A stretch of DNA of 34,425 bases from an uncultured Clostridia bacterium (GCA_944386135.1 CALWZW010000017.1:1-34425), one strand, 5' to 3'; shown: positions 26,807 to 34,346, numbered from the stretch's first letter. Made by a program: numbers and translations. The notes: generated by a model not told the origin, from the letters alone.

Positions 26807-27785
26807 ATGTTTGAAAAAAATAGTGTTATTGGTAATACACCTATGATTAAATTGTATTATGAAGTATCTGGAAAAATAAAATACATTTATACAAAACTTG
26901 AATATTACAATTTGACAGGGAGTATTAAAGACAGAGTTGCCTATTATATAATTGATAAAGCTAAAAAAGATGGAATATTAAAAGAAAATATGCCAATTAT
27001 TGAAGCAACAAGTGGAAATACAGGAATATCGCTTTCAGCGATTGGTACATACTACAACCATCCTGTATATATATTCATGCCAGACTGGGTAAGTAATGAG
27101 AGAGTAAGTATAATGAAAAGCTATGGCGCAGAAGTTAGACTGATTTCAAAAGAGCAAGGAGGATTTGCAAAGTGCGTTGAAGAAGCTAAGGTTTTAGCAA
27201 AAGAAAAAAATGGATTTTGTGCTAATCAGTTTTCAAACAAAAATAATTTTCTAGCTCATTATGAAACGACAGCTGAGGAGATTATTTCTGACCTTCCAGA
27301 AGAAATTTATGGATTTGTTTCGGGAGTTGGAACTGGTGGAACATTGATGGGAACAGGAACAAGATTAAAAAAAGAATATCCAGAACTAAAAGTAGTAGCA
27401 ATAGAGCCTGATAAGATGCCAATAATATCTACCGGTAAAATTATTGCAAATCATAAAATAGAAGGAATAGGGGATGAATTTGTACCAGATTTAGTAGATA
27501 AAAGTAAAATAGATGATATAATTTTAGTAAATGATGATGATGCAATAAATATGTCAAGAAGAATCGCGAAAGAACTTGGAATAGGCATACGGTATTTCAT
27601 CTGGTGCAAATTTAATAGGTAGTATATTACTTCAAGAAAAGATAGAAGGACCTGTTGCAACAGTGTTTGCAGATGATAATAAGAAATATCTCTCAACTGA
27701 CCTTTCAAAAGATATAGACGAAAATAAAAATTTTGTGTCGAATAAGATTAAATTGTTAAAATATGAGGAATTAAAAATCAAATAA
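26807..27785 (+). CDS. cysK: Cysteine synthase family PLP enzyme (one CGG +1 shift)
   Basis: Composite 325-residue fold-type II PLP enzyme. The PLP lysine lies in NLTGSIKDRVA (Lys41), the substrate loop is EATSGNTGIS and the phosphate loop GVGTGGTLMGTG. CGG 27590-27592 gives Gly262 after the C is skipped (GIGIGISSGANLIG), the conserved SSGAN segment that contacts PLP. The zero frame ends about seven codons later, truncating the fold. ATG 26807 follows AAGGAGA. The family makes cysteine from O-acetylserine and sulfide; a cystathionine beta-synthase or related role cannot be excluded. It stands alone between the pncB operon and convergent minus-strand genes. Confidence 0.9.
27590..27592 (+). 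other. CGG +1 shift site 14 (ATA CGG T, Gly262 of CysK)
   Basis: Skipping C27590 gives GIGIGISSGANLIGS. The codon read after the shift is GGT. Confidence 0.9.
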
Positions 27786-27814
27786 ATTATTTTCATTATA
27801 ACAAAGTAGCCACT

Positions 27815-27857
27815 TTGGAGTAATATTTCTAATTTTATAATAGAAATATTACTTCAA
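27815..27857. terminator. Hairpin between convergent genes
   Basis: TTGGAGTAATATTTCTA pairs with TAGAAATATTACTTCAA around an AT-rich loop. It lies between the ends of cysK and the minus-strand peptidase gene and may serve both, although the T tracts are weak. Confidence 0.5.
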
Positions 27858-27889
27858 AAGGTAGGCGGAAATATTGTGAAAACTGCAAA

Positions 27890-28658
27890 TTAATAACTTT
27901 CTATGAATAATACCTTCGCAAGGTATGGGGCGACCTCGTCTATATCATACCATCCAGAACTTTTTGAATCATTTTCTAAACCATTTGGATTAGAAACATA
28001 GACTTTTGATATTCCATCTGTTGCGAGCAAGACCATATAATGTGAAGCTGTTGTCCAACGATTTTCTCCATTTTCAGTCCATAAACAAATTAAAATTGGT
28101 CTGTTACTTTCTAAATAATTAATTATATAATCTTCTGACAAATGCTTGCTGTCGTAATAAAAGTCTGTATTTTTGATACCAAATGTATTAGATAATTCTT
28201 TTGATATGTCATTTCCATTTAATACAGGATAATACATCTGCCTTAAATCTTCTGGCGTATAATTTTCTTTATATCCACTAAGAATAATTGACATTGCAGT
28301 AATTCCACATCCACTTGTTTCCATATCAGCGTCCCAGTATTTGTTTGCACTCCAAGATGATTTTCCATTTTGCTTATATTCTATATATGTTTTTTTATTG
28401 TTTTCTGTAGTAGTAAAAGTTGTAAAATATCCGGTCTTTGTTATCTACTTTTTCTTGACCTTTTCCTTTATAATCAGGATTGCTATCTTCTTTTATAATA
28501 CCATATTCCTTGGTACCTAGAAGAGTACTAGAAATATTTATTCCCATAATGTTGAGTTCTCTATTGTATATATAACTAATTAATAAATATAAAATTAATA
28601 AAAATACTACAAAATACAATATACGTTTTTTTACATTCTTTGTTTTATTTTTTCTCAT
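27890..28658 (-). CDS. Membrane-anchored C39-like cysteine peptidase (one CGG +1 shift)
   Basis: Composite 255-residue protein read on the minus strand from ATG 28658, with GGGAGGT upstream. A basic start and one transmembrane helix (about residues 12-32) anchor an extracellular domain. CGG at 28433-28431 (minus strand) gives Gly76 after the C is skipped (VDNKDGYFTTFTTTENN). The domain then shows SGCGITAMSIILSGY with Cys117, SHYMVLLATDG with His206 and VSNPNG with Asn223. This is the layout of the papain-like peptidase C39_2 family. Without the shift the product ends about 12 residues on, before the catalytic Cys. Target unknown; peptide or cell-wall protein processing is possible. Confidence 0.82.
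28431..28433 (-). other. CGG +1 shift site 15 (GAC CGG A, minus strand, Gly76)
   Basis: Read on the minus strand, GAC CGG ATA becomes GAC GGA TAT after the C is skipped, opening 180 further codons that include the catalytic residues. Confidence 0.87.
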
Positions 28659-28772
28659 TTTTAAATAAATACCTCCCTCACTTGTCTTTATTATAAATGA
28701 TAAATATTAAATATTTTTTAAGGAAACCTTAAAACTTTCTTAAATTTTTCTTACATTTGCAAGCAATAGAGT

Positions 28773-28825
28773 AAAAGCACCGTACGGGATGCTACTTGCG
28801 TGGCATCCCGTACGGTGCTTTTATT
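28773..28825 (-). terminator. Very strong terminator of second GC-richer cassette
   Basis: A perfect 20-bp stem AAAAGCACCGTACGGGATGC (28773-28792) pairs with 28803-28822, with A and T runs on both sides, so it could work in both directions. Its GC content is far above the surroundings. Confidence 0.88.
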
Positions 28826-28833
28826 GGACTAGT

Positions 28834-29172
28834 TTAGTTTGCAATTGCTTCATGGTCAAACGCATTGACCTCATCACGAAGACCTTCTTCAAAACACATA
28901 AGAGCATGAAGGCTGCTGAATGTAAATGTTAGCTGAACAGCATAATCCTGGTTGGAAACAGCTGTCAAAATACCAAAATGTGATTTTGCGTATTTCAGAA
29001 CCAAGATGCACCTCTCAAAGTTGCTCTTGTTTTTCTGAGACGTTTCAAGTCCCTTCAAAGTTTCGAATTTTTTTACCCACAGCGGGAGTGTCATACCATT
29101 TAAAATGGAAAGAGGTCTGTGCATGGGAAGCTCAACTGTCATAGAATAATTGATTTCTTTAACACTAGTCAT
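28834..29172 (-). CDS. Unrecognised small protein in second GC-richer cassette
   Basis: A 112-residue soluble protein that I do not recognise. It starts MTSVKEINYSMTVELPMHRP and ends EEGLRDEVNAFDHEAIAN. No signal peptide, membrane helix or known motif is visible. Codon use (CTG, ACC, GTC, CTC) and GC content differ from neighbours. It has its own promoter (29283-29311), a structured leader, GGAGGA 8 bases before ATG and a 20-bp terminator directly after it: a self-contained cassette like the one at 12174. No CGG is present. It was probably acquired by transfer; function unknown. Confidence 0.55.
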   Translation of the reverse strand: MTSVKEINYSMTVELPMHRPLSILNGMTLPLWVKKFETLKGLETSQKNKSNFERCILVLKYAKSHFGILTAVSNQDYAVQLTFTFSSLHALMCFEEGLRDEVNAFDHEAIAN

Positions 29173-29216
29173 GTTTATTGTCCTCCTGAAATAGTCCGTT
29201 TTAGTAATTCCTTAAA

Positions 29217-29244
29217 CATTCGGAGGACTTACGCCCTCCGAATG
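29217..29244 (-). promoter_or_regulatory. Hairpin in leader of second cassette
   Basis: A perfect 10-bp stem CATTCGGAGG (29217-29226) with CCTCCGAATG (29235-29244) lies in the transcribed leader between the promoter and the ribosome binding site. A further GAAGG/CCTTC pairing is possible nearby. It could be a cis-regulatory RNA. Confidence 0.5.
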
Positions 29245-29282
29245 CTCGGAAGGCATTTATCTAAAAAACCTTCTAAATAATA

Positions 29283-29311
29283 ATTATAACAAATTTTACA
29301 TAATATGTCAA
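29283..29311 (-). promoter_or_regulatory. Promoter of second GC-richer cassette
   Basis: On the minus strand a perfect TTGACA (29306-29311) and TATAAT (29283-29288) are 17 bases apart, immediately after the stop codon of the upstream helical-protein gene. Confidence 0.8.
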
Positions 29312-29313
29312 AA

Positions 29314-29748
29314 CTATAAATATTTCTTTAGAGTCTCTACGCTATCTTCTTGCATTACAACAAAATCATTCAAAATATTTTTTACATCAGGCGAAGCGTT
29401 TTCGTTTTGATTTAATAAACGTCTTCCTTCAATAATTCCCATATTAGTACCTTGCATTAAAAGTTCGGATAGTTTAGAAATTGTATCATCTGTCATTGTA
29501 TTCATTTGAATCCCATACCATGTCATTATTTTATTCATTGTATTTGTTTTGTGAGGCTCTTGATCAGTATAATTAGAGTATAAGTAATTTACTCTTTTTG
29601 AAATTTTTTTGTATTTATTGTACTCAGTATTTAAAACCTCTTTAAAATCATAATCAGATACTTTATCGCTAATATAAGATATAGCATCCATTCCCATCGT
29701 TGCACCTTTGTTTATTTCATCTAAAATATTTAAATTTTGATTTTCCAT
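29314..29748 (-). CDS. Small all-helical protein (DUF2383/ferritin-like type)
   Basis: A 144-residue protein, with ATG at 29748 preceded by GGAGGTTTT; longer in-frame starts lack a site. Predicted as four helices with no membrane segment: KGATMGMDAISYISDKV, a lysine- and tyrosine-rich second helix, the central MNKIMTWYGIQMNTM and the final EDSVETLKKYL. The pattern resembles small clostridial helical-bundle proteins annotated as DUF2383-like or hypothetical; assignment is from memory of such patterns, so uncertain. No clear metal ligand set is seen. It is divergent from the ZIP transporter gene. Confidence 0.65.
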   Translation of the reverse strand: MENQNLNILDEINKGATMGMDAISYISDKVSDYDFKEVLNTEYNKYKKISKRVNYLYSNYTDQEPHKTNTMNKIMTWYGIQMNTMTDDTISKLSELLMQGTNMGIIEGRRLLNQNENASPDVKNILNDFVVMQEDSVETLKKYL

Positions 29749-29855
29749 AAAACCTCCATAGAATAACATATATTTCTTGAAAATAAAAATTATATATTTA
29801 TTATTATCTACAAATACTTTATAAATATTAATAAAATTAATATTTATAAAGTACA

Positions 29856-29884
29856 TTGATAAAAACGAGAAAAAGAAGTATAAT
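29856..29884 (+). promoter_or_regulatory. Promoter of ZIP transporter gene
   Basis: TTGATA (29856-29861) and TATAAT (29879-29884) are 17 bases apart. A palindrome ATAAATATTA/TAATATTTAT lies just upstream (29821-29847), between divergent genes, and could be an operator. Confidence 0.7.
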
Positions 29885-29941
29885 GATTTTGAAATTCGAA
29901 AAAATATTTTTTATATAGTGAATTAGAAAGGAACAGGATAT

Positions 29942-30719
29942 ATGGAAATTGCTATAGGGTTAATAATACCGCTTTTAGGAACAACATTACGGAGCAGCAA
30001 CAGTATTTTTAATGAAAAACGAAATGAATAAAAAAGTAGAAAAAATATTGTTAGGTTTTGCTTCTGGGGTAATGATTGCTGCATCAGTATGGTCTTTAAT
30101 TATTCCAGCTATAGAAATGGCAGAAGAGCAAGGAAAAGTGGCTTGGATTCCAGCAGCAATTGGATTTTTATTCGGAATAGTATTTTTACTAACTTTAGAC
30201 AGTATTATTCCACATATGCATTTAGAAACTGATAAACCTGAAGGTTTTAAGTCAAAGTTAAAAAAAACAACGATGATGGTTTTAGCTGTAACTATTCATA
30301 ATATTCCAGAAGGAATGGCGGTTGGAGTTACATTTGCCGGAGCTCTAATTGGAAATGCAGGAATTACTATATCAGGAGCAATTGCATTAGCTATTGGAAT
30401 AGCAGTCCAAAATTTTCCAGAAGGTGCAATTATTTCAATGCCTCTTAAGAGTGAAGGCGTGTCAAAGCCAAAAGCATTTTTATATGGTGCATTATCAGGA
30501 ATAGTAGAGCCAATAGGCGCAGTTCTTACTATATTACTTACAAATACAATTGTACCTATATTACCATATTTATTATCATTTGCTGCAGGAGCAATGATTT
30601 ATGTCGTAGTTGAAGAATTAATTCCAGAATCACAAGCAGGTGAACACTCAAATATAGGGACAATAGGTGTAGCAATTGGATTTGTTATTATGATGATTTT
30701 GGATGTAGGATTAGGATAA
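29942..30719 (+). CDS. ZIP-family metal transporter (one CGG +1 shift)
   Basis: Composite 258-residue transporter. ATG 29942 follows GAAAGGAACAGG. The frame breaks in the first transmembrane helix at CGG 29990-29992; skipping C gives IIPLLGTTLGAATVFLMKN with Gly17. The metal-site helices carry HNIPEGMAVGV and QNFPEGAII, with VVEELIPE near the end, as in ZupT/ZIP importers of zinc and other divalent cations. About eight helices are visible, with a small cytosolic loop containing IIPHMH. The zero frame yields only a short peptide. A start at 30012 would skip the first helix. Confidence 0.9.
29990..29992 (+). other. CGG +1 shift site 16 (TTA CGG A, Gly17 of ZIP protein)
   Basis: Skipping C29990 gives LLGTTLGAATVFLMKN, the first transmembrane helix. 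Confidence 0.87.
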
Positions 30720-30951
30720 TCTTACTTTTCGGATATATTATAGTTACAAATTAATATTTAAACTTTATATTTTCTTTACTTTTTATTGATTGATTCGAAA
30801 ATAATTTATATATTTATTATACATATTATTTACATTTGGTATAAACTTTTAGTTTGTACAATTTTAACTTTTTTGAACTTCCTTATAAAAAATACTCATG
30901 TTATAATTTGAGTATAAATAAAAAATTCAAGTGAAAAGGAGGAAGAATAAA

Positions 30952-31100
30952 ATGGAAAAAATCTTCCTCATCTGGATTAGGACAAAGTGGAGAATTACTT
31001 TCAGAAGAAGCAAATTCTGGATCTTGGTTAGAAGGACAGAGGTTTAGGTCTAACCCTTCAGACTCTGACGTAGATGCATGGACAGATAGTTTAAAATAAG
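30952..31100 (+). CDS. Possible small secreted-type or regulatory peptide, frame uncertain
   Basis: ATG 30952 follows AAAAGGAGGAAG and an extended -10 TGTTATAAT (30899-30907). In the zero frame it encodes 31 residues rich in Trp/Arg (stop at 31048). The frame entered by a +1 change in the six-A run at 30956-30961 is open for about 46 codons. It reads SSSSGLGQSGELLSEEANSG and onward to DAWTDSLK, ending at 31100, and looks more protein-like. A terminator follows at 31118. It could be a real small gene with a homopolymer indel, a second kind of +1 event, or a non-coding RNA. The rest of 30720-31278 holds only AT-rich spacer and promoters. Confidence 0.4.
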
Positions 31101-31117
31101 AATAGCTTTTAATCTCT

Positions 31118-31161
31118 AATGAAATCATCTTATATAAAATATAAGATGATTTCATTTTTAT
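31118..31161 (+). terminator. Terminator after small ORF
   Basis: A perfect 18-bp stem AATGAAATCATCTTATAT (31118-31135) with ATATAAGATGATTTCATT (31139-31156) is followed by TTTTA. It supports a transcription unit at 30900-31160. Confidence 0.85.
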
Positions 31162-31198
31162 TTGTATAAGTAAAATTATTTTTTTGTTCTAAAAACTA

Positions 31199-31227
31199 TT
31201 GACAAAAGGAAAGATAAAATATATAAT
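31199..31227 (+). promoter_or_regulatory. Promoter of YgjP-like gene
   Basis: A perfect TTGACA (31199-31204) and TATAAT (31222-31227) are 17 bases apart. Confidence 0.8.
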
Positions 31228-31278
31228 ATAACAAACAAGAGTTCTTGAAACATATTTTTGATAAAAGGAGAAAATAAA

Positions 31279-31974
31279 ATGAATATACTTAGAAATAGAA
31301 ATGAAATAATAACATATACTGTAGACAAAAACATTAATAACAATTTGTATATATCTGTACAAAATGGAGAAGTTATAGTACAAGCTCCATGGTATTTTAG
31401 CAAAAATCAAATTCAAGAAATTGTTGATGAAAAAAAGAGATGGATATTGCAAAAATTAAGAGAATATGAAGCAAAAAAGGAAGAATATATAAGTGGTGGT
31501 ATAGTAAAAATATTAGGAAAAGATTATACTGCCAAAATAAGATATAGGAATAGAAAATTACCTAAAATAGATTTTGAAGATAGAATAATAAAAATAGAAT
31601 TACCAAAAATTTATAAAAAAGTAGATAATACAGAAATGCTAACTCTTTTAACACAAAAAATGTATAATGTAATTGCAGAAAAAAGAATAGAAAATACTAT
31701 GGAGAAAATAAGATTATTATTAGGATATGCACCAGAAGATTATGAACTAGCAAGAATGAAGAATGTTTTAGGAAAATGTTCTAAGGATCAGAAAATAACT
31801 ATTAACCCAGATATAGTAAAATATAGACAAGAAATAATCGACTATGTAGTATTACATCAATTTGTACATTTAAAGTATAAGACACATTCTAAAAGGTTTT
31901 ATGAAACTATAAAAAAGTATATGCCTAATTATGAAGAATATGAAAAAGAAATTAATAGTAAAATAGATATATAA
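31279..31974 (+). CDS. YgjP/DUF45-like metallopeptidase fold, altered active site
   Basis: A 231-residue protein, with ATG 31279 after AAAGGAG. The N-terminus is beta-rich, the middle has KMKNVLGKCSKDQKITINP-like spacing (in place of the family's WGSCS...INLN), and the C-terminus VVLHQFVHLKYKTHSKRFYE matches the zinc site region of YgjP-type proteins, usually VxHELCH. Here the HExxH glutamate is Gln194 (HQFVH, 193-197) while both histidines and the downstream H-S-K-x-F are kept. Metal binding is plausible but peptidase activity is doubtful. It is a single gene with its own promoter. A few related residues in the WGSCS block are also lost, so the protein may be a pseudoenzyme. Confidence 0.8.
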   Translation: MNILRNRNEIITYTVDKNINNNLYISVQNGEVIVQAPWYFSKNQIQEIVDEKKRWILQKLREYEAKKEEYISGGIVKILGKDYTAKIRYRNRKLPKIDFEDRIIKIELPKIYKKVDNTEMLTLLTQKMYNVIAEKRIENTMEKIRLLLGYAPEDYELARMKNVLGKCSKDQKITINPDIVKYRQEIIDYVVLHQFVHLKYKTHSKRFYETIKKYMPNYEEYEKEINSKIDI

Positions 31975-32202
31975 AATATTTTTTTGATAGTATTCTACCA
32001 TCAGAAAACTTGGAGATAGTTTTAATAATATAAAAAATTTTTTAATAATAGTTTTATTCAAATTTAATTTACTATATGTTCACCTAATTTTTACTTTTGA
32101 ATATTACAATATATAATAGTTTAAGATGTAAGTAATTTATCTTAAATATTTTCTGTATGATAAATACAGAAAATAGCTAATAACATCCCCTTTTATTTTC
32201 TA
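31975..32202. other. AT-rich intergenic region
   Basis: No gene is seen. A perfect 11-bp hairpin ATTTTCTGTAT/ATACAGAAAAT lies at 32148-32174; it has no clear T tract and its role is unclear. Confidence 0.5.
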
Positions 32203-32245
32203 GAAAATTCCTCTGTACAATAATTGTATGGAGGAGTTTTCTTTT
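32203..32245 (+). terminator. Terminator-like hairpin before beta-CASP gene
   Basis: GAAAA(T)TCCTC pairs with GAGGA(G)TTTTC around an inner TACAAT/ATTGTA pairing, followed by TTTTA. TTGACA at 32257-32262 just after it may start the next transcript, though no good -10 is at 17 bases. Confidence 0.5.
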
Positions 32246-32344
32246 ATGTAAAACAATTGACATAATATGATAAAAGTGATAAGCTTATAGTACAATGTGT
32301 TTTTTAGCATTGAATAGTTTAATTTGATGCAGGAGGAATTTATT

Positions 32345-33760
32345 ATGGGAAAAAGTTGTCAATTCTATGCAGATATAATGGCAATGCAAAATGAAGTTAC
32401 AGGTTCATGTAATCTTGTAATAGTCAAATTCCCTAATGGAGAAACAGTACGATTTGTTGTGGATTGTGGTTTGTTTCAAGAGCGGGAATATGAGGAATTG
32501 AATTCTGTATTGCCTTTTAATGCAGAAAATGTTGATTTTTGTTTGGTCACGCATGTTCATGTTGATCACATAGGCAGATTGCCCTATATGGTTAGAAATG
32601 GCTTTTTTAGACCAATCTATTCGACAGAAACAACCTGTAAATTATTACCACTAGCTTTAAATGATTGTTTCAAAGTATTAAGTTCAGTATCTAAAAGAAA
32701 AAATTCTACACCTCTATATTCGGAAAAAGACGTAGAAAGAACATTAGGACTTTTAAAGTCATGTCGGTACAATGAGACAGTTCAAGTTCATGAAAATATA
32801 AAAGTTACGTTTTTCAACAATGGACATCTGTTGGGCGCAGCACTTATTCTTGTGCAAATAAGTTATCATGGATATGAAGATATTAATTTGTTGTTTACAG
32901 GAGATTATAACAATAAGAATATCTTTTTTGATGTGAATCCCATTCCACCGAGAATTCTGGAGTTACGATTAACGGTGGTTCAGGAAGCAACTTATGGATA
33001 TATGAATTCAAGTGAAATTACTAAATGTTTTAGAAACAACATTATTAAGTGTTTAAATAATGATGGAACAGTTTTAGCATTAGTGTTTTCACTAGGAAGA
33101 GCACAGGAGATATTATATGAACTGAAAACTATGCAAGAAGAAGGAAAACTTGATGTACAAATACCAATTTACTTTGATGGAAAACTGGCAATTAAGTATA
33201 CAGATTTATACATTAAAGACGGATTGGATATTAAGCCTGAAATGAGAGATTTTTTGCCTGAAAATTTAGCATTTGTTGACAAAGTAAGTAGAAGAAGTGT
33301 ATTGGAGGATACCGGTAAGAAGGTAATTCTTACAACCTCTGGAATGGGATCATATGGTCCTGCACAAGCATATATACCAGAGTACATATCAAGAAAAAAT
33401 GCATTAATACAGTTCACAGGCTATACTGCTGAAGGAACACTGGGAAACAGGTTAAAAAATGCTGAATTTGGCGAAATGGTAGAAGTGGGAGGATTGATTG
33501 TAAAGAAAAAGGCAGATGTGGAATATACAACTGAGTTTTCTGCACATGCAAAGGCTGATGAGATGATTGACTTTTTAAAACAGTTTAGCAATCTAAGACT
33601 AGTTTTAGTTAATCATGGAGAAATCAAAACAAAGAAAATTTTTGCAGAAAGGATAATTAAAGAAGTAGATGCAAAAAGAGTTGGATTGCTTGGAAGAGAA
33701 TATTTCTTTAGAGTAGATCCATACGGCTTGGTAAAAACATTGTCGACAAAATTCCAATAA
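32345..33760 (+). CDS. Metallo-beta-lactamase/beta-CASP RNA nuclease-like protein, foreign codon use
   Basis: A 471-residue protein, with ATG 32345 after GCAGGAGG. The zinc motif THVHVDHIGRLP (HxHxDH at 70-75), LFTGDYN and the beta-CASP motifs SLGRAQEI, TTSGMGSYGPA, FSAHAKADE and VNHGE place it with CPSF73-like exonucleases that process RNA. Codon use and composition are less AT-biased than the neighbours. It contains two in-frame CGG codons, Arg47 (32483-32485) and Arg141 (32765-32767), at which the zero frame simply continues; a +1 shift at either soon meets a stop. It is flanked by a GC-rich terminator and a yebC fragment. Recent horizontal acquisition is likely; whether it is fully translated in this host is open. 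Confidence 0.88.
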   Translation: MGKSCQFYADIMAMQNEVTGSCNLVIVKFPNGETVRFVVDCGLFQEREYEELNSVLPFNAENVDFCLVTHVHVDHIGRLPYMVRNGFFRPIYSTETTCKLLPLALNDCFKVLSSVSKRKNSTPLYSEKDVERTLGLLKSCRYNETVQVHENIKVTFFNNGHLLGAALILVQISYHGYEDINLLFTGDYNNKNIFFDVNPIPPRILELRLTVVQEATYGYMNSSEITKCFRNNIIKCLNNDGTVLALVFSLGRAQEILYELKTMQEEGKLDVQIPIYFDGKLAIKYTDLYIKDGLDIKPEMRDFLPENLAFVDKVSRRSVLEDTGKKVILTTSGMGSYGPAQAYIPEYISRKNALIQFTGYTAEGTLGNRLKNAEFGEMVEVGGLIVKKKADVEYTTEFSAHAKADEMIDFLKQFSNLRLVLVNHGEIKTKKIFAERIIKEVDAKRVGLLGREYFFRVDPYGLVKTLSTKFQ

Positions 33761-33796
33761 TAGTTCAAGGTTGTAATCTTGTAAGATGCAATTAAG

Positions 33797-33839
33797 AAGC
33801 AGTCCTGTAGTCAACGCCATGACTACAGGACTGCTTTCT
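33797..33839 (+). terminator. GC-richer terminator after beta-CASP gene
   Basis: A perfect 16-bp stem AAGCAGTCCTGTAGTC (33797-33812) with GACTACAGGACTGCTT (33821-33836) is followed by TCT. Confidence 0.85.
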
Positions 33840-33972
33840 ATACATTTCTAAATATTTATATGAGTGCAAAAAATATTTGTAAAACACTACACAAAACGAA
33901 AAAAATGTGATAAAATATTTATAGTTTTTTTTAATGGATAAATTTAACAACAAAATAAAGGAGGAATTAGTT

Positions 33973-34005
33973 ATGTCAGGACACAGCAAATGACACAATA
34001 TTGAA
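33973..34005 (+). pseudogene. Start fragment of yebC-like gene with a stop at the Trp codon
   Basis: AAAGGAGG is followed by ATG and MSGHSK, then TGA, then H-N-I-E. YebC-family proteins begin M(S/A)GHSKWHNI, so the TGA stands where TGG (Trp) is expected. Homology ends after about ten codons and is replaced by unrelated sequence. TGA is a true stop elsewhere here (ATGA overlaps at 6238 and 19229), so recoding to Trp is unlikely. The fragment may be an attachment-site scar of an integrated element. Confidence 0.65.
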
Positions 34006-34132
34006 AATTCTTTCCTTACAGCCTCAAGGGTTTCAAAAAACGAATAAATGCTTTTGGCACAATTTTGGCACAATTCGTTCAATAAAGAACCATAAAGAAC
34101 AATAATTAAAATGATTAATATAGAAAAAAAGT

Positions 34133-34184
34133 AAACCATAATCTTTATAATATTTATAAAAAGATTATGGTTTAAATCTTTTTT
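34133..34184 (+). terminator. Terminator downstream of yebC fragment
   Basis: A perfect 14-bp stem AAACCATAATCTTT (34133-34146) with AAAGATTATGGTTT (34160-34173) is followed by AAATCTTTTTT. Between the yebC fragment and this hairpin (34006-34132) I see no intact gene, only a repeated GGCACAATT motif at about 34055-34075. Confidence 0.8.
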
Positions 34185-34346
34185 AGATATCAACAAAACT
34201 ATACAAATATAAATTGTATATTGTTAAAGTTTAAAATTTAGAAGAATATAATTGTTGTTTAAAACAAAAATATATTTTAAAAGTTTAATATCAATGAATT
34301 AAAACTAAATAAAAGTTTATAATAAATGATATAATTTATAAAAAAA

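Noticed and set aside
28926..29144. 72-codon plus-strand ORF within the second cassette
   Set aside because: Shadow of the minus-strand gene; no start signals.
2804..29992. The ten broken genes are pseudogenes or contain sequencing errors
   Set aside because: All 16 breaks share one codon (CGG), one direction (+1) and one phase, and both sides stay well conserved to the proper end of each protein. Decay or platform error would give mixed positions, signs and contexts, plus stop codons.
2804..29992. CGG simply reassigned to another amino acid
   Set aside because: Reassignment as a triplet would leave the following sequence out of frame. In each case the homologous protein continues only in the +1 frame.
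841..30190. Many other CGG triplets such as TTC GGA, GTC GGA or GAC GGA
   Set aside because: There the C is the last base of a codon and GGA is already in frame, so they are ordinary glycine codons and not shift sites.
33973..34005. TGA decoded as Trp in this organism
   Set aside because: The only hint is the yebC fragment. TGA acts as a real stop at 6239-6241 and 19230-19232 in ATGA overlaps, and Trp is TGG throughout the intact genes.
33792..34196. 134-codon minus-strand ORF at the yebC fragment
   Set aside because: It runs through a terminator hairpin and the yebC start, with low-complexity Phe/Ile/Leu content. At most its middle could be an integrase remnant.
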